From assembly GCF_039555335.1 (NCBI RefSeq), contig NC_092639.1, forward strand, positions 36,163,791 to 36,227,790: a DNA stretch of 64,000 bases, written 5' to 3'. Source of the DNA: Amphiura filiformis. Taxonomy: Eukaryota; Echinodermata; Ophiuroidea; Amphilepidida; Amphiuridae. The translations under genes were made by a program, and so were the position numbers. A model generated the notes under the pieces. That model did not search any database and was not told where the DNA came from. It saw nothing but the letters and a program-made list of their open reading frames with translations. Position 1 is the first letter of the stretch; each line of letters starts with the position of its first letter. This document shows positions 28,901 to 40,900 of the stretch, one piece after another.

Positions 28901-31900
28901 TTGTTTGATGAAGATGAGACAAAGAGGGCGCCAATGTTTGAGTACTTCAAGCGTCTACGTCTCATTAAAGTGGTTCAGCCTGAAGCAGTGGATAAAGGAG
29001 GCAACAGTGGTAAGTTTAGGGGTGTTTCCATTTATTAATCAGTTTTTGATCAAAATCAAATTATAATGGTAACTTTATAAGAAGGGATGCCAGCCAACAT
29101 CCTTATGTATCATTTTTCTGCCCCTAATTATTTGGCTATCCCAATGCATTATTATTTATTTTACTATCTTCAGGTCTTTGACAATTTCACAACTACGAGC
29201 CACTAAATTGGATTGGGCCTTCCCTTTTGTAAAATGAGATTTTGGAAGGTTTTTGATAATTTGATGAGAAGAGAAAGGAAATTGATACTTGCTCAGTTTA
29301 CTTGATTTACATGGACAACCAGTGGTTTGATCAAAACTTCTTGAGCATTTTGGAATACGCACCAATGTGCATAAACCTAGTAAATGTGAGAACACCTGAA
29401 GCTGTTGATTTTGAGTTTATAAATGGACATAAACAAAAACATTATTATTAAATTGAACATAAAACTGATCAACTGGACTCACATTTCACTCAACTGGACT
29501 CACATTGCACTCAACTGGAATCATCAGACAGCCTGAAGATGCACCTTGGATAAGGTGCGATACTGTAGCCTCTCAAATAAATGTGAGTCTAGTTGATCAG
29601 TTTTATGTTCAATTTAATATTTATTAAACCTGGATGAATGACAACCTTCACAAACATATAAACAAAAACAGTTAATGCTGGGGATAACAATGTTGTGTGA
29701 AGTTATTACGATCATTTTGACATTTATATTGGTTTGCTCATTTAGAGGGGCAGCTTTGTACCAAATATTCCTGATTGTCCATTTAATGCCATCATTTTAT
29801 TCTGTTCACTTGCAGAGTTGGATTCCATGTTTGTGGAGACTTCATCTCAGGAGGAATGGGACAAGAGAGGTGACTACTTCTATGAGCATAAGCTGTGGCT
29901 TGTTGCTGCCAAATGCTACAGAAGAGCTGGACTAGGTAAATATCTACTGACTTGATTTGGCAGGCGATGATTCAACTGATATATTTTAAGCCTGGAGTAT
30001 ACCTTATCCTCACAATTGTGAGAGTTTGATCAAAATTGTTCAACTTGTATAAAATTTTAAAAAGTATAGAAAATCTGAAATGCTGTATTTTCTCTCACCT
30101 AAATCGTTGAGACTATGTTTTGATATCTCCAGTATAAGTTTTAATCAGAAAAAAATATCCCAAACATTAGAATTTTGAGGTCCCATATTTCAATCCTAGT
30201 CAAGGATTATTTTCTGTCCTTGGCACAAAGGAGGGGAAATGATTGTTGATCAATAGAGCCACAAGAATAACATATGTGTACATCCATATCAAAACGATGC
30301 ACTTGTCGGCTGCTACATGTGTCTCATTTCACATAATAGCTAGGAATAAATACCAGACTTATCTCAAGTGCAGGTCACTTCAAATCATCCCCAAGTCACG
30401 TGGTTAAGGAATGTTCTCTGTATTCCTAAACCATGTGACTTGGGATGATTTGAAGTGACCTCCACTTCGGATATGAGTCTGGTATTTATTCATAGCTATT
30501 ATTTGAAATGAGACACATGTAGCAGCCGACAAGTGCATTGTTTTGATATGGATGTACACATATTTGTGTTATATTCATGCAATCCATTATGTAAATTAAA
30601 TCATTTTACAGAGAAGAAAGAGCTGAAAGCTGAAGCCCATCACCGTGCCTTGGAAGCCGAGCGTCTGCGTGATCAGCCGAGTAGAATGAAAGAAGAATTC
30701 CTGGCAGCAGCTTTGGCATTCTTGCAGTGTGGTGATCTTGGTAGCCTGGCTGCAAGGTGCCTCTTTAATGCCAAGGAGTATTTGCTATCTGCTCAGCTCT
30801 TTGAGAAGACAGGAGAGGTAGGATTACTAAGAAACCATTTTCAGAAACTAAATGAACACTATGAGAAAGGTTTTTAACACAAGTCAACACATACATAAAT
30901 GACAGCCAGTGAAAAAATTTCACTGACCATCCAGGATTTGAACCTGGGACCTTCGGATCACCGGACCGATGCTCTACCAACTGAGCTAATGAGTCAGATG
31001 GAGAAGAGCACTGATGTTATTATCTATAGGCCTTCAGTTCAATACCGCCTCTATCATCTTCTCATCCAAGAAGCTTTAAGAAAGAGGTTTGGAAATCATT
31101 CCGAATTAATATTCGAGACGGAGAAATAAAGTCAAACTATGTGGTAAATTAAATATGAGAAAGGTTTTTAACACAAGTCAACACATACATAAATGACAGC
31201 CAGTGAAAAAATTTCAGTCAACACATACATAAATGACAGCCAGTGAAAAAATTTCACTGACCATCCAGGAAATTTTCTCCGTAAATGAACACTTTTTGCA
31301 AAAAAAAGCTGAGAGCACAGTCATTGTTATAGTAAACATTTGTTGCAGTGTCACTGCCAGACATTTTAGCCTTGTTTTGAAATCAGGTTTTTGTTTTTGA
31401 TGGATTTTGTATTTGAAGACAACCAGTTATAAGTATAATTTTACTGGCGCTATGTCAGCATTGGCCATTTTGAGATTTACCTTTTTTTAATTCACCTCAA
31501 ATTATTGATAATTGTGATTTAGAAGACTTTACAGATGATAGCAAAACTTATCAAATAAGTACTCAGCTTTTTACCTAATGGCATCCTTTTGTTTGTCTTG
31601 TACAAAGATTTCAAATAATATTATTATCAGAGATGCCACTTACCTGATTTCAGGAAATTTTGAAAGAAATGGGCCAATTTTAGGAAATATTTACTCTACC
31701 CTCAAAAGGATAGGGAAAAGTGCATTTCCAGGATTTTTCCATGTTTTTCAGGAAATTTTGACAACAGCAAGTGGCATCTCTGTATTATTTATTTAATCCT
31801 TCTTTAACCAGGGTAGCCATATGTGGTACTGATTTCAAGGGGCCCTTAAAGTAGCTTTAATAAGAGGAAATATATTTGTATCATTTCTCACCAGATGGTG

Positions 31901-34900
31901 AAGGCTGCCAAGATATTTGAGAACCGTGCCAAGAGGTTGGGTGATGCGAGCCGTTGCTATGAGCAGAGTGGTGACTATGCCAAGGCTATTGAGCTACTAG
32001 CCCTGATAGGTCAGCATATCAAGGCAGCTGATGTAGTAGAACGATACCATCAGATGAAGAAAGAGTATGGCCATGTGAGACTACCATCAAAAATCAAACC
32101 ACCAAGGTAAATAATCTCTTGGAAAAACAGTGGCATGATCGACGGGAATTATATAAATAAACATGTTTTTTTTTTTACCAGGTTCGCTGTCGCAAATATC
32201 TCTCTTTATATTACTCTGGCTTATTCATTTGGTCACTTGTCTAACCCTGTAGTTATTTGTTAGGTGCTTAAAACTTTGGACTCTCAATCTCAAATCATGG
32301 TTTTATTTGCAGAATATGTTTTGCTTTTGTGTATGCCTTTAAAATGGATACCGTAATTAGCGCTTGTGTTTTATTGAATTCACCTAATAAAAAATGTGTG
32401 AATGAAAAGTGCAAAGGCCAAAAGTGATCTTTTGTCCATGCATTTGTGCGGAAAACCTCATTTCAGTATCAAGATGGCTGACATGTATAAAAGCTCATTG
32501 TAACTGTCTCACTTTCACTCTCTCTCCTGTTGTATTTTGTTTTGTCTTGCTCTTTCTCTCTTTCTCTCTTGATTTCTTTGCACTTCTTTCTTAGCCTGTG
32601 TGCCCTTCTCTCTCTCTCCGTATCTTCACTTCCTGACTCCTCTCTGAGTCTCTTACTAATACAATGATAGTTGACACTGAATATATTGGTTTACTTTATA
32701 TACAGGGCGGCTGATACAGTGGAAAGCTTGTGTTTCCAAGCTGCCAGCTACTACCACAAGCAAAGAAACATGGAGAAAATGATGGACGCCCTTACTCAGC
32801 TACCAAAGTTTGAGGAACGCATCAACTTCCTCAAGAATAAAGGTCTCTACCATCTTGCTGTTGATATCCTCAAGGATGATGGAAAATTCCTTGAAGCTGC
32901 CAAGATCTTAAGGTCACAAGGGAAGTTGGAAGAAGCATGCGACTTGTTGGATAGGTCTGATGAGCCGCAATTCATTGCAGAATGCCATTTGGGACGTGCC
33001 CGCAAGCTGATGCAAGGTACCATTGAAGGTAATGATGCCACAATGGTTGAAGAGATGTTAACTGCAGCCCTGGAGTTGTTTGAAGAAACCAAGGACCTTT
33101 CAAGATATGCTGAAACCCGTTGGTTGCTGGGTGTGTTGAAGAAAGATAGTGAGATAGTGAAGCAGGCAAGGAAGGATTTTGCAAAAGCTGTAAATGCTGT
33201 TGGTGAAATTCATGCTGCGGATAGTCTCCTGAGTGGCCTGGCTTTGCCAAAGTATAACACAATGAGGGCAGTATTCGATCCCCTAAAGCGCTTGTTTAAT
33301 CTCATTAGTGCAGTGGCGAAACCTAAGAAGCTTGAAGAACAACGACTTGCTGCATTGTGTGACGAGTTCTATGGTATAGAGAAGTCTAGAGAGGCAAGTA
33401 GAGTGTCCTTTAACAGGCATGAGGGTGCACGTGTACAGAAATTGTTGACGGAGGTGGTTCCTGGAGAAGCCAACTTGGAGACCATGCATCGTAAGATTAT
33501 AGTGAATGATCTTATCCCTATGGCTACTCGCTGGGTGAAGTGTCTACGTAAGACCAGCAGAGATGAGAGCGACAAGCTAGAGCAATGTCCAGAGTATGTA
33601 GTTGGATTGGAATGTTCAAGACCAGAATCATGCCAACACAGACATGGACCATATCCCCAAGGATTACTTCTAGAATACTTCAACAATGTCGTATCACTGC
33701 TGCTCCTAGATGACATTGTCAATGAAGCACAGAAGCTTCCCAATATGGCAACATTCAGCCAAGAGCTGTCGAAGGTATTGGATGAGCAGCAACAAAAGAG
33801 AAATTGTGCACACTTGTATAATCTCCTGTTTCGCCAACATTGCCATCCAAGGCAGGTCAGTGAGAAAGGTGGAGCCACCAGAACTTTCTTCAACACTATC
33901 TGTCAGCACCAAGCTGTGGGAAAGCAAATGAAGTGGTATGTCAAGTCTCGACATGAAGCATCTGACACGTTTTCTCGCAAAGGAGACAGAGATGTGGATC
34001 GCCGCGCTAACACAGATGTGTGGTTACAAGTGTGGAATGTCCATCGTCTGTTTGACAAGAACACGAAAGTGATGGAAGAATGGGTTGCTAAGGAGGAGAA
34101 ATACTGCAGCGACACATGGAAGGGTGTAAAGCCCCCTCTTGGGATGGTGCGTATGCCAGGCTCAGTTAGATCAACCGGAATACCACGACTTGACAAAGGC
34201 AAAAGCAAACATATGTATATGAGCTATATGCAGATGTACTTTGAAAGCTTTGCCAAGCTATACTCCGCTCAGAGAATTGATGCCATTGATGCTGTTTCTT
34301 CATTCAACCGGTTCCTTGGAGCTATAGCAACACACCCAGTTGAGCCACTCATCCCATCCATCAGGAACATTGTGTCCCTTCTAGAGCTTTGGCTTACCAT
34401 CTGTCTTGCCATTATATCCAAGGTGGAAAGATGGCCTGTCGTTATACCAGCAAGCTACCTAGCGCAGCTGAATTTCTATGATGCCTTGTGCTCACATAGA
34501 TTTAAGTCCCCTGCTTTATACAGTGCCATATCACAAGTCAAGGCCACGCATGGTACCTTGCTGAAAACAATCTTCCCAAAACTGGAGTACATGGTTGATC
34601 TTGTCTGCGCTTATGGAAAGTTCAAACGTTTCAACATTCTTGGTGATGCATTCAAAGATGAATCTTGCATCAGGTCAGGAGAAGCAGAGCGTTCACTTGT
34701 CTTCACCCTGGTCATACTGTGTAATGTCGGGTCAGCCTTTACTGACAAGGATGGTACTTACATTCGTCAGTTACTCAACACTATCCCAATGAAACACTAT
34801 CCCCCACGCTTAGCCAAAGCCCTTGAGTCGGTGAAATCCGCTAAGAGCTTCCGAGATTCCTTGGTCACTCTGCAAACCTTACTGCAAGGAAGAGAAGATG

Positions 34901-37900
34901 AGTTTTGCTTTCAATGTGAATGGAAGGAGTATGTTCAGTATATAGGTGGGCCTGGTCTGATCTACTCAAAGCTCAACCCTGACAAGTTCAGCGATATCCC
35001 ATATGAGATTCTTGAGAATGTTCCATCTCGTCCAAAGGAGGATGAGGAAGGAGTGGAAGCCAAAGGTACTGATCAAGAAGATATGGAGATTTCTCCTGAG
35101 GTAGCTGAAAGGGTGCGACAGTCACATGAGCAGCTTGAGGAACAGCAGGAGAAAGATGAGGCAGCCAACAAGATCCAAGAATGGGCTCGGCAGATCCTTA
35201 AGAAATTGAAATTACTACGAGCAGCAAGCGTATTTGCCCTGGAAGCTTATTCAAGAGGGGTAGAATTCACTATTAGAATCAGCAGAGAAGCAGCAAAAAG
35301 TGAAGCAGATTCCGTCCTAGGGACGCCAGAGCATTGGGTCAATGATATCACACTGCTGGCGTACTTCATCAATGAGAGTGTATGTACTATCTGTAATGAT
35401 GTGACGCTTCAAGGGAAGGGGCAGGCAGAGAGCTACCAATATGAACCTAGTCCAACAGATGTGGAGCTTGATGAGACCACAGGGGAACCAGGTAGGCAAC
35501 ATGTTATTTTGAGATTGTTTGTATCATGTTTGATACACGAGATCAACTTCCCTCGGTTATAATGTCCGTAAATATCGATGCTAATGATAATGTTCAGCCA
35601 GGTGAAAGTTGGCTTCAATATTGGTCAAATGTGATTTTGAATTGTTGGTATATACTTACACTTTACAGCTGGTCTTGCACTTATTATTAGTTGAGAAGGG
35701 ATTTGACAAAAGTTAGCAACTCGTGTCAGTATTTTGACTATATGTAGGTCCTACATACGCCATTAAGGTCCACATAAAAATAATGATATTTATGTGTTAC
35801 ATCAGGTGATGGATACATATATTGTAGAGCAACCCTAAAATTATGTTCAGATGTAATTTACGTCCACTTTTGTGAGTTTGTGACCATAAAATCTATCAAG
35901 TTCACTCCTGTGCTCAAATCCGCAAAATACTGTGCTTGCGCATGTGACCACTGCAGCTGTGTGATGCTTATATATTTGCGCATAGTTGTCATATGTAGTA
36001 CGCTCACATCTATTGTGAGCTATAACACGGCTCAAATAGAAGGATAAGCCAATCAGATTGTCAAGATAATTATAGCTGTGTAAAAGTTAATCAAACTGAT
36101 CTAACCTAAATCTTTTTATTTTCTTTTATTTAGTTACCCCAGTGGTAGAAAGACCAGCCTCTCCAATCATACCAGCTGCTATTGATGCTGCTCCAAGTAA
36201 AGAGGAACATGAGAAGTCAAATGAACACCAGGATAGAATGATATACTTCAACAAATACAAAAAGTACCTGATGCAGATAGTATACCCTGCTATAAGAGGT
36301 AATCTTACACCATTATTCCTGAGTATCATAGAATATCTCCTACTCCTTCCCATTCCATGTCTCTACTCTACCACCATCTCTCTCCTCTTGAGTTTATCCT
36401 TAGTGTAAGAGAGCACAAAATATTAATAGGATTAGAGTTAGTGTTAGGGCTAGGGTAGGGTTAGGATTAGAGTTGGGATTTGTTTGGTATTCTCTTACAC
36501 AAAGGTAGACTTCTCCGTAGTCCACTTGCCAATTGTGCATACTCTGGCTATTACATTTAAGCTTAAAACTCTGATTCAATTATTTGTGCACAATTGATAG
36601 ATTTTCACATCTGATCTTTTCAGTCACCGTACTCCCTCTGTTTGTTAGCTTCCCAAGTGGACTACTGACTTTGACTTGCGGTTAACATTTTTAACACGGG
36701 ACTCTATGGAGAGTTAGGCCAATTTCTGGCCTAACTAAAATTGGTCATGATGTAATGCATCTTTAAATGAATCTGGCTTGTGATTGGTCGCCCAGATCTT
36801 GTTATTGTTTAAATCCTCCCGACACGTACTGGTACCATTAACTATACATGGTACACAACTATCTAGGGAATGCGGCGCTTTTGTGCTTGCGCGAAAGTTG
36901 ATGGATGAACGTCACGCATCTAGCGTGATTGTACCACCATGCTTAGTCTTGTGGTTAGATTTGATTGATAAACAAGTATGATTGACAGTGTGTTTTAGAG
37001 AACAAAGTCCCGGGGTAAAGTTCTGCTTAAAAGTGAAAGTCCATAGTCGATTTTTAACTCGGATAATAAACGGGCAGATTCTAAAATTAGAATTGTTCAG
37101 TATTCATGGTATTGAAGTGCCATTATAATTATGCCATTATGATATGTTGCATTCAATAATATAAGCCTCACGTATACTTTACTTTTACTGTCACAAATAT
37201 AATTATATAAACTTTTTCATGACCATTTTATACTAGTATTTTGATGTAATAAATATCAGTATAATTTCGAGTTCAAATGAATGTGTTCATCATGATTAAT
37301 AACATTTTTATTTATCAAAAATCGAATATGGCATAGTCTAACACAAAGGATACACCTCCTCTTGTATGGTCTTAATCTCCACTTCCTCACCCACTTTTTT
37401 TTTTTTTCTTATTTCATTACGTTTCTTTATGTTTGATTTTTGTCTTCTTCCTCAATTGGCACACCAATTTTTTTTCCCTGTAAAATGGATTTGTCATTCA
37501 TAATAATAAGCAACTTGCCTGCTTATTGGCAATAGACACTAAAAGAAAATTGATTGACTTGGCTGCATTGACAGGTGGACTGACCAATTTGGTGATGTAG
37601 CATTCTTAATCTGGGCTTTGTGTTGGGATCCAAAAATCAAGTTGCAGCATAACATATATTTCTATTGTGATTATACATGTACAAAAGAACACACTCAAAA
37701 TTTACTTATTCTTACAGACCGCCATAGACTTCTACAAATATTTCAAAGAGGTGAGAATTGTCTCAGATTGGCTTCTAGTTAAATGTATGCAGTGTTCACA
37801 AAGTAATATTCATTGCTTTATTTTATATCATCTTTGTTTTTAATTTCAAATGTTCTTTAAGTTCTAGTGGCAGGCTCCACCACCCACCGCTTCGCCGTCC

Positions 37901-40900
37901 ACCATATCTACAACTCTGATCTTGATGCTGCTGCTGATGAGCTAAAAGAGATGTGTTGTGCATGATTAATCTTTGTGGCATATTTCTGTAGAATTTTCCT
38001 TTTTTATGCACCTGATCATAATTTGGTGTCTTGGCTCATTAACTATCAATCAATCAGCACAATATTTTTGGGAGTACTTTCTTTTCTCGCTTTTGATTTC
38101 TTGTCAATTAAAAGTTAATGTAAAAATCCATTTTCAGTAATCTTTGTATAACTACCATCTGCCCATGATTGATAATGTATTTGAGGAGATGGAAATATAT
38201 ATATATTTTACCTAAATTCATTTCATGGTATAAATTCCACTTCATAGTATTTGCTAGTAGTGTGCTATACCAAGGATTCCCAACCTTCTTTGGAACATGA
38301 CCCCCATTGAATTGCTTGTGATGCCATGCTTAACTTGTTACACATCTCACTGTATGCCTGGCTAATCTCATGACCCCGCATCACCTGTGATGTGTGACAG
38401 TCCAATATAGCAAATTCCCACAGAATTTCTGTATGGCTGCATGAAATATATACTTGTAAACCTGAAAGCAAAGAGGTTGGGTGTTTATTGCAATTTCTTG
38501 TGTGGCTTTTCTCTGACTAGGCCTATATTCCTTGCAATTCACTTTTTCAGTAAATCCCATAAGCCTTTGCAGGTAGACCTCTGATGTCGTCACACCGATG
38601 CACACACCGTTATAATGAGAACTTCACGGCTTTCAAATGCGGTCAAATGACGACATCTCAGATCTACCCGCAAAGGCTTATGGGATCTAACGAAAAGGTA
38701 AATTTGGTAAAAATGTATGGGGTCTTGTATCATTTGGTGTCACTATAAATGCTCACAATCCCAACAGAAGGTTGCTGTGATATCATAACCAGTGTATGCC
38801 TTGACAATATCCAGAGATTGTTAAAAAATTGCATTAAGAGGCTCTTAAGAAATTCATATAATATACTTTCAGCACCACAAGGCTTTGTGTTATTCAAATT
38901 TAGGTCAAAATATGAAGGGGAAAAAAAGAATGTCACCTGTTTTTGGCCTGAATGCACAGGACGTATTCCCTATTCCAGAAAAATACAGCACTAATTTTTT
39001 GGAATTAAAAAAATATTATCCTGCTTTGCCAAATGAAACATAGCTAAATCCTAATCCTTTAGTTAGTCCTATAAAAAGTCGAATTGGCAATAAAAGTCGA
39101 ATTTTAATATTTTTGCAATTTGAGGTCAAATGGTCCAAAAACATGCAATTTTGCATGTTTTCTTACAATTGTAGTGACAAAATTGTAAGACCTGGCACAA
39201 GTCTAAGCATTCAAAATCTTGAGTATAGGCTCAGAGTTAGCTCATAATTTTAATATTATATCTTAGTTTTGCTATGGTTATGAAAAAGATTGGAAAATGT
39301 GTTTTCCAAAAATTAGAATGCACATCTTGAAATTAGTCTTTGTTCAAGTCTTTGGGCCTGATTGTCACAGAATACGAAAAAGGTTGAAAAACACCCTGAA
39401 AATGCATGTTTTTGGCCCTTATTTCCAAAAATTGACCAAATATTAAAATTGGACTTTTATTGCCAGTTAGGACTACCTAAAGGATTAGGATTAAGCTATG
39501 TTTCATTTGGCAAAACTGGATATATAATTTTTTTAATCCAAAAAAATTAGTTCTGCATTTTTCTGGAATGGGGAGTACAGACCTGCAATTGCAATATTCC
39601 TTTACAGATTCCCTCCAAGATCAGTTTTGGGGCACTGTGAATTCACAGACGACTCTGAATTTGCAGCCCTGCCTTTGAAATCCCAATACTCTTACAGCAT
39701 TAGCTAGGTTTGTTTGCATGGGTTGAGTTGCTTTAATAGATTGTTGTGTTTTAAACAATTTTAGTTTATTGCTGATTTTTCCTGTGCTAAACCAAATTTG
39801 CACAGATGAATTTGAAACAAAGAAGCCTAATAATTGGGTACTCATAAACATGCTTTAAATGCTGCCAATATTGAAATAATAAAAATGGATCATGTGAACT
39901 CACAGATTTGGGGTATCTAATTTTATGGGGAGTCTTAAGAATTCTGAGGAGTCGGTGAATTCCAAAGAGATTAAACCCAAAGAGTACCAACTCAAAATTG
40001 CCCTGTCTGTTTATGCTATGGTAAATCTGCCATATTGGTTTGCTCCTCATGGAGGGCAAATAGTGTACCGCAATCGGCAAGAGCCCAGAATCAAACAATA
40101 ATCTGCATCTTTTAAAGGCTTTAGTATTACAAAGGTGTGCACATGCAATGCTTAGGGCACATTTTTGATGTGATGCGTTACACACACTGAGAACGCAAAC
40201 AACCACTTTGAATCAGTTTGACGGATACATACAATAATCCGGAGGTACAGTATGTCCCCAAACTGAGATGGATATCGCAATTTTTTATCAAACTTGTTTT
40301 CTAGTATTAGAAGCTGTCAAAAGACCTGTAATGGTTTGTGTATCCCTAAACAGGCATTAAATATTTTTTATTTGAATTTCAGATGCCCTGCACTACAAAA
40401 GTTCCTTCGCTAGTGGTTCTTTAGTCAAAGATGAAGTGAACAAGCAGAGAATAGATTTGTTTGGTGAGGTATGTATTTTATTACTCCCAAATCCTGCAAA
40501 AAATACAGCAGCAATAATATATAACTTTTAGTAGAAACAAAACCAGATTCGTCCTTCAAGGGTGCAAATTGAAAGCTTCCAAAAAGAACTGATTTAACAC
40601 ATTTTTTCCATCCCATTTTTACCTGAAAACATATTTGCAATGAGCTGTCTGTCCTCTCCCCCACCCCCCCCCCCCCCAAATTATGGTTGATACAACAGCT
40701 ATATATGCAGCCTGAAAACAAAAGTCGGAAATACCAAAAGCTAGGGGGCGTCCCGAGGAGGGCCAAGACCTTTCCAGACAATTTCCAAACTTTTTTCATT
40801 TTCTTTGCCAAAGTCAGTGACATATCTTATCACACATGCAGTAATTTTTCATTGAATTAGCAAATCCATCTTTTTAGCATTTCCATTTAATGATGAGCTC

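Noticed and set aside
30923..30995. Functional tRNA-Thr(GGT) on the minus strand
   Set aside because: Internal promoter boxes and an anticodon arm are present, but the acceptor stem does not pair properly. The flanks are a repeat with a truncated duplicate nearby, so it is better read as a SINE head.
37868..37960. Second exon after a TTCTAG acceptor near 37867
   Set aside because: A short frame exists, but there is no GT donor in a usable phase. The protein reads smoothly from the microexon to exon 28 without it.
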